Of a stretch of 64,000 nucleotides of DNA, positions 56,213-64,000 are shown piece after piece. Source of the stretch: Helicobacter aurati (GTDB taxonomy: Bacteria; Campylobacterota; Campylobacteria; Campylobacterales; Helicobacteraceae). The DNA lies in contig NZ_NXLW01000002.1 of assembly GCF_003364265.1 (NCBI RefSeq), positions 124,001 through 188,000 of the forward strand. Reading direction: 5' to 3'. The notes under the pieces were generated by a model. It worked only from the letters and a program-made list of their open reading frames with translations. It was not told where the DNA came from and searched no databases. Both the position numbers and the translations under genes were made by a program. Within the stretch, counting starts at the first letter, position 1. Each line of letters opens with the position of its first letter.

Positions 56213-57888
56213 TGAAAATTAGGATTCTCACAGAAAGTATTAAAGGCTTAGGACTGGGGCATGTTGCACGATGTTACACTTTGGGACTAATTTTCTTAGA
56301 AATGGGCTATGAAATAGATTTCTTCGTACGTGGAAACGGAGAATTTCTAGAATTTCTTCAAGCACAACAAAATAATACTACTTTGCAACATTTTTATCCG
56401 CTGTCTATTACGTGGGAAAATCTAGCCAACAAGGATCTTGTCGCATCTGATATTTGCATTATCGACTCCTATGTGGTTACTGATTTTTCTATTTTTTTAA
56501 CACAGACAAAAGTTCTTGTTCTTTTTGATGATGATGGCAGACATTTTACACTTCTTCAAAAACATTTAGAATCTTGTCACAACAAAGCCAAACTCTTTTT
56601 ATTGAATCCTAACGGATTCTACCAATCTAAATCTTTTGTAACTGAACACATTAGTAAGCATATTATGACTGGCTTAGAATACGTTATGATTCATCCTTGC
56701 TTTCACCAAGCATTAGAACTTTTGCAGAAAAACTTATTGCAGAAAGAGGAAAGAAAAATCATTATCTGCTTTGGTGGCGAAGATTTACAAGATATAAGCT
56801 ATGAGATATTTAACATTCTCAAAGATCTAGATTCTTTGCACTGCCTCAACTTGCACATTACAGTTATTCTAGGGGCAAATTACAAAGGCAAACTCTTGAG
56901 TTCCTCTTATCTGCAATGTTATCAATCCTGTAAAAACACAGAGCAAAGGTATAATATTTATCAAAATGTTCCTCAAGCACTTTTAGCGCAATACCTCGCT
57001 ATTTCTACGTATAGCATTGTGTCTGGTGGTGGCATTCTTTTCGAATCTATCTTACTCGCAAAGCAAACTTTCGCACTTGAACTTGCCAATAATCAAAAAG
57101 TACAGATACAACTCCTCAAAGAGCAAGGATTGGTAGAAAAAATCCCATCTTTACATTGTAGGGAATTTTTAGAACAACAGTTGCTACATCGCAAGAAAGA
57201 TTCTGCAACAAAAAAAACACTGCATATAGGAAAAAACCTCAAAGATTTCGCAGCAGAACTTGTCTTGGATTCTCTTAATATTAGCCTACAAAGAGAACAT
57301 GCTGTATGGAAACGTAAGCATAGGGATTTTATTCTCGACAATTATATAGCGATTAACTTTTGCAACATCAATAGGGACGAAGCTCTAAGGGTTTTACGTT
57401 ATCGCAATAATCCAATAGTTAATCAAAATATGTATGGCAATGAAAATATTTCAGAAAAAACACATTTCCATTTTCTTCATTCTCTAAAAACAGAAGAACA
57501 ATCAAAATACTTCTTAGTACAGCACCACAATACCCATACAACACAAGATATAGGCGTTATTAGTCTTACGCGCATTAACTTAAAACACAAAAATGCCTAT
57601 CTAGGAATCTACAAAAATCCCGAAGCACATACCAATCACAAAACGCACAAACTAAGTTACGGCTCAATACTGATGGAAATTATTAAACACATTGCGTTTT
57701 TTGAATACGGTTTGCACATGCTCTATTTAGAAGTTACCGCTCGCAACGTTCAAGCTATTCGATTCTACGAAAAAGAAGGATTCACCTTTATGGGCGAATT
57801 ATTAGATGGCTTCAAACAACGAAACAATCTTTCGCAGGGGTTTTGCAATATCCTCATTTACGGTATTAAGAATCCTATTGCAACATAA
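56212..57888 (+). CDS. pseGH: Fused PseG-PseH: UDP-sugar hydrolase plus N-acetyltransferase
   Basis: Residues 1 to about 355 are PseG, a GT-B-fold hydrolase that releases UDP from 2,4-diacetamido-2,4,6-trideoxy-altropyranose: ESIKGLGLGHVARCYTLG carries the His of the family, and ISTYSIVSGGGILFESILLAK is the C-terminal UDP site. Residues about 370-558 are PseH, a GNAT acetyltransferase: RYRNNPIVNQNMYG, then LEVTARNVQAIRFYEKEGF. The two are usually separate genes in Campylobacter and H. pylori. They catalyse two non-consecutive steps of Pse synthesis (PseH then PseI after PseG), so fusion may ease complex formation. Confidence 0.9.
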   Translation: MKIRILTESIKGLGLGHVARCYTLGLIFLEMGYEIDFFVRGNGEFLEFLQAQQNNTTLQHFYPLSITWENLANKDLVASDICIIDSYVVTDFSIFLTQTKVLVLFDDDGRHFTLLQKHLESCHNKAKLFLLNPNGFYQSKSFVTEHISKHIMTGLEYVMIHPCFHQALELLQKNLLQKEERKIIICFGGEDLQDISYEIFNILKDLDSLHCLNLHITVILGANYKGKLLSSSYLQCYQSCKNTEQRYNIYQNVPQALLAQYLAISTYSIVSGGGILFESILLAKQTFALELANNQKVQIQLLKEQGLVEKIPSLHCREFLEQQLLHRKKDSATKKTLHIGKNLKDFAAELVLDSLNISLQREHAVWKRKHRDFILDNYIAINFCNINRDEALRVLRYRNNPIVNQNMYGNENISEKTHFHFLHSLKTEEQSKYFLVQHHNTHTTQDIGVISLTRINLKHKNAYLGIYKNPEAHTNHKTHKLSYGSILMEIIKHIAFFEYGLHMLYLEVTARNVQAIRFYEKEGFTFMGELLDGFKQRNNLSQGFCNILIYGIKNPIAT

Positions 57889-58024
57889 ATCCTTACCGAT
57901 TACTTAATCACGCAACTACAATAAAATTATTAAAAACTTGCAAGATGATAAGGCAAAATGCTACAATAAATGCGTAATATTCGGCTTTCTTGCACTCTAA
58001 ATAGAACACATGAAAGGAAAGACT

Positions 58025-59701
58025 ATGAATCTTAGCTACCAAAAAATTAACGTTAATATGCACACAGCACTCACAATATATAAAGGTATTAATGCAAAAT
58101 TTCTGCTTGAATCTGCTACTTTACAAAGCACCAAAGGACGTTACTCCATTATTGTAAGAGAGAGCAACTTTATTCTTTCAAAAGAAATAAACAATAACAA
58201 AGCACATTATTTTTTCAAACAAAAAATTCGTAATATGTCGCATTCACAGGATTCTTACAAGCAAAATGCAACTTCATTTCAAGCATTTGACCTTCTCAAA
58301 TTAAAAGACTATCAATCTCTTCCGCAGATTCTACAAAAAATACAACATCAAATAGAATCACAAGCTTCCGATGTAGCAGTACATAATTCATACAAACTCA
58401 ATTTCCTCAAGCTAGCCGAGATGTTCAGAGAACTTCATCCTGTCATTCCTAATGAATTGGAATCTATTCCGATACCACTAGGAGGATTGGGGTTTTTAAG
58501 CTATGAATTTTTTAATGAATGTGAAAGGATAGAGTTTAATAAACCGAGTCTTCAAGACATTGTGCAGGCGCAAAGCCAATCTCTACATCAAGATTCAAAG
58601 TTGCAAATGCAAGATAATACAGAATCTCTCCCAGAATGTTTACTTGTTTTTCCACAAGAATGTATTATTTTCGACCATTTCTATGATGAAGCTTATATTG
58701 TCGTTTGCGTTTCCAATCAGAGTGGATTAGATTCTAAACAACAAGTAGAATCTCTTATTGCCGAAATACAATCTTGCACGTATCAAGAAACACATAAAGT
58801 GCTAGCAACAAATTATGCACAAGTTACTAATGTCACAAATACATCTTCTGATACAACAGAATCTCATAAGGCTCTCTATTCAAAAATCATTTATGAAGAT
58901 TCTAAAGAATGGTATCAAGAGCATGTTGCAAAAATTACTCAAGAAATCTACAAGGGTACATTTTTACAATGTGTACTTAGTCGCGCCATAGTTATTGCAA
59001 GCAACATGAATCCTCTCTATGTCTATGAAAGTCTAAGACGTATTAATCCCAGTCCGTACATGTATTATCTGGACTTCGATACATTTTGCATTGTAGGTGC
59101 CAGCCCAGAACTTATGTTACGTTGCAAACAAGGTATACAAACGCTTAAACCAATTGCTGGTACGCGAAAACGTGGGAAAACATTGCAAGAAGATAAATGT
59201 TTAGAAGAAGAATTGTTAAATGATTCTAAAGAAAATGCTGAACATCTCATGCTTATTGATTTAGCACGTAACGATATAGGAAAAAACGCCACGATAGGCA
59301 GTGTCGAACTCAAATCATATAAAACCATTGAAAAATACTCTAGTGTTATGCACATTGTTTCAGAAGTGAGCGGACAAATTGGCGACAACAAAACACCAAA
59401 TGACTGCTTAATGGCTTCTTTCCCTGCAGGGACGGTGAGCGGCGCGCCAAAAATAGAGGCTATTAAAAAATTAGAATCTTATGAGAATCACAAACGGGGT
59501 TTCTATGCGGGTACTATTATTTATTTTGAACGTAACGGGGATTTAGATTCTGCAATTACCCTGCGTTCAACACTTTACAAAGATGAAAAATATTACTTGC
59601 AAGTAGGAGCGGGCATTGTTATGGATTCTACACCCGAATCTGAATACACTGAAACAAGCAATAAAATTAAAACAATCTATAATATTCTTATGCAGCAATA
59701 A
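58025..59701 (+). CDS. trpE: Anthranilate synthase component I
   Basis: Makes anthranilate from chorismate (tryptophan pathway). The N-terminal LLESATL and the chorismate-binding C-terminal half (about 310-555) with PIAGTRKRGKTLQEDKC, then LIDLARNDIGKNATIGS, and FPAGTVSGAPKIEAI are typical. PabB is the main alternative; the LLESA motif favours TrpE. 558 aa, slightly long because of a Ser/Gln-rich insertion at about 180-205. AAAGGA before ATG 58025 decides the start. No trpG/D/C/B/A gene is adjacent, in contrast to the H. pylori operon. Confidence 0.9.
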   Translation: MNLSYQKINVNMHTALTIYKGINAKFLLESATLQSTKGRYSIIVRESNFILSKEINNNKAHYFFKQKIRNMSHSQDSYKQNATSFQAFDLLKLKDYQSLPQILQKIQHQIESQASDVAVHNSYKLNFLKLAEMFRELHPVIPNELESIPIPLGGLGFLSYEFFNECERIEFNKPSLQDIVQAQSQSLHQDSKLQMQDNTESLPECLLVFPQECIIFDHFYDEAYIVVCVSNQSGLDSKQQVESLIAEIQSCTYQETHKVLATNYAQVTNVTNTSSDTTESHKALYSKIIYEDSKEWYQEHVAKITQEIYKGTFLQCVLSRAIVIASNMNPLYVYESLRRINPSPYMYYLDFDTFCIVGASPELMLRCKQGIQTLKPIAGTRKRGKTLQEDKCLEEELLNDSKENAEHLMLIDLARNDIGKNATIGSVELKSYKTIEKYSSVMHIVSEVSGQIGDNKTPNDCLMASFPAGTVSGAPKIEAIKKLESYENHKRGFYAGTIIYFERNGDLDSAITLRSTLYKDEKYYLQVGAGIVMDSTPESEYTETSNKIKTIYNILMQQ

Positions 59702-59738
59702 ATATGAACGACGAACGTTTTATTGTATTTCTACAATA

Positions 59739-60941
59739 TTACTTACTATTCACCATCTCTTCAACTTTTTCCAGAATATGCGCACCTATAGGAATAGCCG
59801 AAGTTGCAGCGGGACTTGGGGCATTGCACACATGCACAGAGCTTGGAGTGTTAACAAATAAAAAATCCTCAATTAAATGCCCGTCATTGCTTACAGATTG
59901 CGCACGTACGCCAGCAGGATAAGGTTGCAAGTCCTCTTTCAAAAGTGTAGGACAATACTTTTGTACTATTTTTAGATAACCTTGTTTACAAAATGAATTT
60001 TTCATCTCTATAATACCCGTCTTAAAATGCCTTGCAATAACCCTGCGAATACCTGCATGTCTTATCATTTCAGATAAATCATGATAAGAAAAATTGCTTT
60101 TCTTATAACCTTCACGACTCCATGCAAGTACTGCATTTGGACCTACAGTTATACTACCATCTATCATACGCGTTAAGTGTATGCCTAAAAAAGGTACATC
60201 AGGATCTGGAATAGGATAAATAAGATGTTTCACAAGAGCATTGTGTTTACTTGGTAATTGATAATATTCTCCGCGAAATGGACAAATAATAAAGTTTGGA
60301 TCGATATCTAACATGCGCACAATCCTATCAGACATCAACCCAGAGCAAGCAACCACATAACGGGATTCAAACTGCCCTTGATTAGTTTTTATTACCATAC
60401 CTTGCGAATGCTCGGTTAATCCCCTCACTTCAGTATCATAAAATACTTTACCGCCATTCTCTTCGAATCTCTTTGCCATGGCATTTGTTATTTCTACATA
60501 ATTTACAATCCCACTAGATGGGAAAAATATTCCAGCAAGTCCCGTGATATTGGGTTCTTTTTCCTTAAGCTGCAAAGAATCTAACCAAAAACGTTCTAAG
60601 CCATTTTCTAAGGTACGTTCCCATAAAGCCTTCATACGTTCCACTTCCAAAGAAGTTGTTGCTACTAAGAGTTTTCCACAAATATCATATTTAATACCAT
60701 TATCTTCACAAAAAGCTTTTGTCGCCTTATTGCCTTCAAAACAAAATCGTGCCTTGAGACTACCAGGCGTATAATATACGCCCGCATGAATGACACCGCT
60801 ATTGTGTCCAGTTTGATGTTTGCCTGCTGATTTTTCTTTCTCTACAAGAGCAATTTTACTATCAGGATACTTTTTTGCAAGCTGCATTGCAACAGACATA
60901 CCAATAATGCCGCCACCAATTATGAGAAAATCATATATCAA
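59739..60941 (-). CDS. lhgO: L-2-hydroxyglutarate dehydrogenase LhgO
   Basis: FAD enzyme oxidising L-2-hydroxyglutarate to 2-oxoglutarate and passing electrons to the membrane quinone pool. FAD motif FLIIGGGIIGMSVAMQL, then GHNSGVIHAGVYYTPGSLKA, CGKLLVATTSLE, and the C-terminal PYPAGVRAQSVSNDGHLI and CNAPSPAATSAIPIGAH. The match to E. coli LhgO runs along the whole 400 aa with few gaps. Start is TTG 60941, with AAGGAG six bases upstream, placing the FAD motif correctly; no ATG in frame is closer. Downstream of csiD by 128 bases. Confidence 0.94.
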   Translation of the reverse strand: MIYDFLIIGGGIIGMSVAMQLAKKYPDSKIALVEKEKSAGKHQTGHNSGVIHAGVYYTPGSLKARFCFEGNKATKAFCEDNGIKYDICGKLLVATTSLEVERMKALWERTLENGLERFWLDSLQLKEKEPNITGLAGIFFPSSGIVNYVEITNAMAKRFEENGGKVFYDTEVRGLTEHSQGMVIKTNQGQFESRYVVACSGLMSDRIVRMLDIDPNFIICPFRGEYYQLPSKHNALVKHLIYPIPDPDVPFLGIHLTRMIDGSITVGPNAVLAWSREGYKKSNFSYHDLSEMIRHAGIRRVIARHFKTGIIEMKNSFCKQGYLKIVQKYCPTLLKEDLQPYPAGVRAQSVSNDGHLIEDFLFVNTPSSVHVCNAPSPAATSAIPIGAHILEKVEEMVNSK

Positions 60942-61069
60942 AGCAAACTCCTTATTCCAAATTAATGATTTAACAAAACCTCATTGCAAAACTATTTACA
61001 ATCAAAATCTCTGAATCTCATTTTATCGTTGTCTCTTTGTCAATTTACTATTCTTAAAGCTGCACAACG

Positions 61070-62035
61070 TTATTGCGCCTTATCCAAATGATGATACGAC
61101 TTAAATGGATTAGTAGCAAATGAAAAATAGCCTCTTTGTCGCATAAGTTCCCTTCTTAATTTCTCATGCCTTTCAAATTTATCTCTTCCATGCAGCCAAA
61201 ACAAATTATTAATCAGTAAAAATTGTCCAACAGGTACGGGAAATGAAAGTTTTCCTCTACTATTTTCTAATGAATCACTCAAATCTGCCAACCATGTTCC
61301 CTCTTCGTAATCTTTTGGTTGTGCAAATTGATCAATATAAAGCATGACTGGACGACCGTCATTGTCTGTTTCAAATACGGGGTGATACGCATCTTCTTTA
61401 ACATTTTTACTAGGAGGAGCAGACCATTTCATTACGCGTCTTGCCAAATGATGATTGAAGTACTTATTCAAATCCTCCCAATCATCAAGGTGAAGAAGTT
61501 GAGAATCCCCGCCTTTCATATTCTGCTCATCTATCTTATACATAAGAACATAGTCTGTTACTTGATTAACATACGTTCCGTCGTTGTGCAATTCAAGTGG
61601 TTTTTGTGGCTGTCGCAAATAACTATCTGAATTATCAGTATTCACAACTGCCCATCTAGCATAAAATTTACCTGTCATATCATCAAAATTAGAGCGACCA
61701 ACGAGATGTACAAATGCGGTAGCAATTTTGACCATTTCATCACCTTGACTTACATCATCAACTCCTTCAGGATTAACAAGCAATGCTCCTTGTTCGCGAT
61801 TTGTCAATGTTGATTGTAAAATATTCTGTAATTTACCATCGCATATTTGATTAAGAATCTCCGCTATACGAAAACGTAAAAATGATTTATATTCAAGAGC
61901 TTGAACAGGATATTGTTCCACATTTTTTAAAAAATTTTGAATAACCTCTTTTTTGAAAACAATCTCCAAAAGTTTTTGTGAATATTTAGAAGAAGTTACT
62001 TTAAACTGCTTATTCTCGAAAACAACCTTTCCCAT
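61070..62035 (-). CDS. csiD: Glutarate hydroxylase CsiD (GlaH)
   Basis: 2-oxoglutarate/Fe(II)-dependent dioxygenase that hydroxylates glutarate to L-2-hydroxyglutarate with succinate and CO2. Iron ligands are the His/Asp of [11 protein letters not shown] and the late His of [15 protein letters not shown]; the Arg of [10 protein letters not shown] is expected to bind 2-oxoglutarate. Nearly the whole chain follows E. coli CsiD, including [32 protein letters not shown] and the shared [27 protein letters not shown] stands six bases before ATG, unusually strong for this window. 321 aa, normal. Confidence 0.95.
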   Translation of the reverse strand: MGKVVFENKQFKVTSSKYSQKLLEIVFKKEVIQNFLKNVEQYPVQALEYKSFLRFRIAEILNQICDGKLQNILQSTLTNREQGALLVNPEGVDDVSQGDEMVKIATAFVHLVGRSNFDDMTGKFYARWAVVNTDNSDSYLRQPQKPLELHNDGTYVNQVTDYVLMYKIDEQNMKGGDSQLLHLDDWEDLNKYFNHHLARRVMKWSAPPSKNVKEDAYHPVFETDNDGRPVMLYIDQFAQPKDYEEGTWLADLSDSLENSRGKLSFPVPVGQFLLINNLFWLHGRDKFERHEKLRRELMRQRGYFSFATNPFKSYHHLDKAQ

Positions 62036-62232
62036 ATCTTACCTCCTCAAAAAGAAACTAGGGATATAACCGTTCATTTAAATAATTTTAAAGTAAGAAA
62101 TATTACAATCCTCACTTCATAAAAGAATTGCACGTTAAAGCTTAATTTTTGTTGAATTGCAAGACTTCTATTGTACTTTATCCTACTCTGATACAAAATG
62201 TTACTTTTTATAACTTACTCTTTATTAAATAG

Positions 62233-62260
62233 TAGATAGATTAAATATTTAATCTATCTA
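62233..62260. repeat. Perfect 28-base palindrome upstream of csiD
   Basis: Arms TAGATAGATTAAAT and ATTTAATCTATCTA, adjacent without loop. Position is about 200 bases upstream of the csiD start; a repressor/activator site or a transcription end is possible. Confidence 0.75.
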
Positions 62261-62305
62261 AAACCTATAAAAAATAAAAGATAATATTTTTTATACTTTA
62301 TTGAT

Positions 62306-62358
62306 ACAATATCTATCATATTAAGTTACTATAAGTAACTTAATATGATAGATATTGT
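62306..62358. repeat. 53-base inverted repeat with 25-base perfect arms
   Basis: Left arm 62306-62330, centre ATA, right arm 62334-62358. It is 127 bases after the kdsC stop. It is not followed by a clear U-run in either direction, so a classic terminator is uncertain. Confidence 0.75.
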
Positions 62359-62484
62359 TTATTTATTACCCAATTAATTTAAGTTCAAAACGTAACTTTA
62401 GTCAGAGAATCCTCTCCTCATTAAGTTTAAAACAAAATATTTCAAAAGATAGAAAATAGTAGATTGTCTCTAGCTTCTCTCAAA

Positions 62485-62973
62485 TTACTTGCAAGCTTTC
62501 ATGCCCATAAGTATATCTATCATCTCCCTTACAGCACCATGCCCTCCCCTTGCATTTGTAATAAAAGATGCTCTAGAGCGATTAACAATGCTCGCATCAG
62601 CTGGAGCAAAACTATAACGACAAAAATTATATAAAACAATATCATTGATATCATCACCAATACAGGCAATATTGCTAGGCAGAATCTCATATTTTTCACA
62701 AATACCATTGAGACAAGGTAATTTATTCTCTATTCCCAAATGTATTTCTTGTACGCCCAACTCTCGTGCCCTATGCAATACAACAGAGCATCTTCTCCCG
62801 CTAATAATACTTACCAAGCCACCGTCTTTTATCCATTGAGAAATACCCATACCATCTTTCACGTTGAAACTTTTTGCCTCTACAATTTTATTATCAATCT
62901 CCATAAGCAAAATTTGCCCATTTGTCAACGTTCCATCAACATCCAATACTATCATTTTTATCGCATCACTCAT
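62485..62973 (-). CDS. kdsC: 3-deoxy-D-manno-octulosonate 8-phosphate phosphatase KdsC
   Basis: Dephosphorylates Kdo-8-P in LPS core synthesis. HAD motif I VLDVDGTLTNG, motif II SIISGRR, motif III with IGDDINDIVL and the C-terminal ARGGHGAVRE loop of KdsC tetramers. 162 aa, normal. ATG 62973 overlaps the hisB stop by four bases (ATGA), so the two are translationally coupled. Confidence 0.94.
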   Translation of the reverse strand: MSDAIKMIVLDVDGTLTNGQILLMEIDNKIVEAKSFNVKDGMGISQWIKDGGLVSIISGRRCSVVLHRARELGVQEIHLGIENKLPCLNGICEKYEILPSNIACIGDDINDIVLYNFCRYSFAPADASIVNRSRASFITNARGGHGAVREMIDILMGMKACK

Positions 62974-63584
62974 AAACAACCCTTAGTGCTCGGAATGCAA
63001 ACTCTTTGATTATAAGTATTCGCTCTTCGTAAACTAAGAGCAAAAGCCTTAAAAATAGATTCTGTGATATGATGCAAGTTTTTTCCACGTTTCAAAGCAA
63101 TATGTGTGCTGATACCCGCATTCATAACAACAGCGCGAAAAAACTCCTCAACCAACTCTACGTCAAAGTTACCTATTTTGCCCTTATATCCATTTTGTGC
63201 ATTACTCATATCAAAAAATAAAAAAGCACGGTTACTTACATCTAAATCACATTCTACACAAGCTTCATCCATAACAACCGAACCATTACCAAATCTTTCG
63301 ATGTTACCGACAGGAAACATACATTTTTGCAACGCCTGTCCTATAACAATCCCACAATCTTCCACCGTATGGTGAAAATCTACAAAAATATCTCCCGTAC
63401 ACTGTATATTCATATCAATAAGTGCATGCTTACTAAAAGATTCTAACATGTGATTAAAAAATCCAATTCCAGTATCTATTGTGCTTCTTCCACTGCCATA
63501 TAAACTAAGTTGAATATGTATATCTGTTTCTTTTGTTTTACGCGCAATTTCTGCAAAACGTTTAACGTCATAGTCTTTTTCCAT
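62970..63584 (-). CDS. hisB: Imidazoleglycerol-phosphate dehydratase HisB (monofunctional)
   Basis: Dehydrates imidazole glycerol phosphate in histidine synthesis. Signature blocks: STIDTGIGFFNHMLESFSKHA, then DFHHTVEDCGIVIGQAL, GSVVMDEACVECDLDVSNRA, and GKNLHHITESIFKAFALSLR. The paired HHxxE/ DHHTVED-like metal sites are present. 204 aa from ATG 63584 (GGGA upstream). H. pylori lacks histidine synthesis, so this supports a non-gastric Helicobacter. No other his gene is in the window. It is divergent from the PerR-like regulator over a gap of 193 bases. Confidence 0.95.
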   Translation of the reverse strand: MEKDYDVKRFAEIARKTKETDIHIQLSLYGSGRSTIDTGIGFFNHMLESFSKHALIDMNIQCTGDIFVDFHHTVEDCGIVIGQALQKCMFPVGNIERFGNGSVVMDEACVECDLDVSNRAFLFFDMSNAQNGYKGKIGNFDVELVEEFFRAVVMNAGISTHIALKRGKNLHHITESIFKAFALSLRRANTYNQRVCIPSTKGCL

Positions 63585-63777
63585 ATTGAATCCCATCCAA
63601 AATAATCAAAAATTTTAACATAAATCAAATCTATAATTTTCGATTTATCAATAACAATACACGTTTCTCGACAAAACAAAATATATCTAATAGGATGTTT
63701 ACTAAAATTTTCATAAAATATTTATCATTTCAATTTATAGTTTTTCAGGCTATATTAAATCATATAAGGATATAAAA

Positions 63778-64000
63778 ATGAACTTTGAGCGAGAATTAAA
63801 AATAAAAAAATTAAAAGTAACGCCTCAACGTATCGCAATACTCAAAGAAATTGAATCAAGCGGACACATTGGCATTGAGGAAGTATATGAAAAAATCAAA
63901 AAAAAATATCCATCTACTTCTTTAGCAACCGTCTATAAAAATATTGCTATCTTATGCGGGGCAACTATATTGCGTGAAATAAAGGCACCAGGACATAAAC
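63778..64000 (+). CDS. Fur-family regulator, PerR-like (partial, cut by the window end)
   Basis: ATG 63778 with AAGGA at 63766-63770. The 74 visible codons carry the winged-helix start of the family: LKVTPQRIAILKEIESSGHI, then VYEKIKKKYPSTSLATVYKNI, ending at an incomplete KAPGHK. This pattern (TPQR, SLATVYKN) is nearer to PerR than to Fur of Helicobacter. The metal-binding C-terminus is outside the window. It probably controls peroxide-stress and iron genes. Confidence 0.85.
   Translation, partial: MNFERELKIKKLKVTPQRIAILKEIESSGHIGIEEVYEKIKKKYPSTSLATVYKNIAILCGATILREIKAPGHK

Larger units (their letters stand above)
62036..62484. other. Non-coding region between kdsC and csiD, with two large palindromes
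   Basis: No gene seen. The first palindrome, 62233-62260, has 14-base arms TAGATAGATTAAAT / ATTTAATCTATCTA with no centre. The second, 62306-62358, has 25-base perfect arms (left arm beginning ACAATATCTATCATATTAAG) around a 3-base centre ATA. Both contain TCTATC/GATAGA. The region is about 200-320 bases upstream of csiD and downstream of kdsC. Confidence 0.7.

Noticed and set aside
1-64000. CRISPR arrays, transposases, integrases or phage genes
   Set aside because: No repeat-spacer pattern and no such proteins were seen.

Overview
The window looks like chromosomal DNA from a Helicobacter (Campylobacterota), probably an enterohepatic rather than a gastric species. It is AT-rich. Promoters are dominated by an extended -10 (TAAGTATAAT, TATAAT) without a clear -35. 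Gene pairs such as rpsO/flhA, murB-fliQ, plsC plus its neighbour, rplU-rpmA and pseF-pseG/H resemble epsilonproteobacterial organisation. Unlike H. pylori it carries a histidine biosynthesis gene (hisB). The assignment is inferred from protein content only. I saw no rRNA, tRNA, insertion sequence, prophage or CRISPR array.

Layout. 1-8,970: a partial gene, a GtrB-like glycosyltransferase, nusA, smpB, exbB-exbD, cmoA, serB, a small coiled-coil protein, plsC and a large exported membrane protein. 9,100-12,900: a lipoprotein, a CPA2 antiporter and a two-component system whose kinase is split by an A14 tract. 13,000-24,000: hom, two sodium symporters, a DnaQ-like exonuclease, a Psd-like membrane protein, a solitary YejB-type permease, a YkgJ-type Cys-cluster protein, a TPR protein and a glycerate kinase. 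24,100-27,450: an FkbM methyltransferase split by a G13 tract, luxS, a lipoprotein with a T15 tract upstream, and a GDP-fucose synthase. 27,500-32,330: an MreD-position protein with PBP2, and hslVU. 32,670-39,030: a long minus-strand run (rpsO, prepilin-peptidase-like, LptF/G, truA, two unknowns, fliQ, murB, ybeY), with flhA divergent. 41,400-49,830: an ABC-F protein, rplU-rpmA, dnaB, YceI, a lipoprotein and an outer-membrane barrel. 49,970-57,900: glnA, lpxR-like, lpxK, ridA, a sigma-54-driven flgG-type rod gene, pseF and a fused pseG-pseH. 58,000-64,000: a solitary trpE, a csiD-lhgO glutarate module, kdsC, hisB and the start of a PerR-like regulator.

Themes. Much of the window concerns the cell surface and motility: flagellar export and rod genes, pseudaminic acid synthesis for flagellin glycosylation, lipid A and Kdo enzymes, and fucose. 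Three long homopolymer tracts lie at genes for signalling, glycan or small-molecule methylation and a lipoprotein, which is the classic layout of contingency loci. By the reading frame, both intragenic tracts are in the OFF phase in this assembly.

Most notable: (1) the csiD-lhgO pair, which very closely resembles the E. coli glutarate hydroxylase / L-2-hydroxyglutarate dehydrogenase pair, downstream of a gap with two large perfect palindromes; (2) the phase-variable sensor kinase; (3) the phase-variable FkbM methyltransferase; (4) the PseG-PseH fusion; (5) an orphan GxGD prepilin peptidase; and (6) a cluster of four palindromes between convergent rpmA and dnaB.
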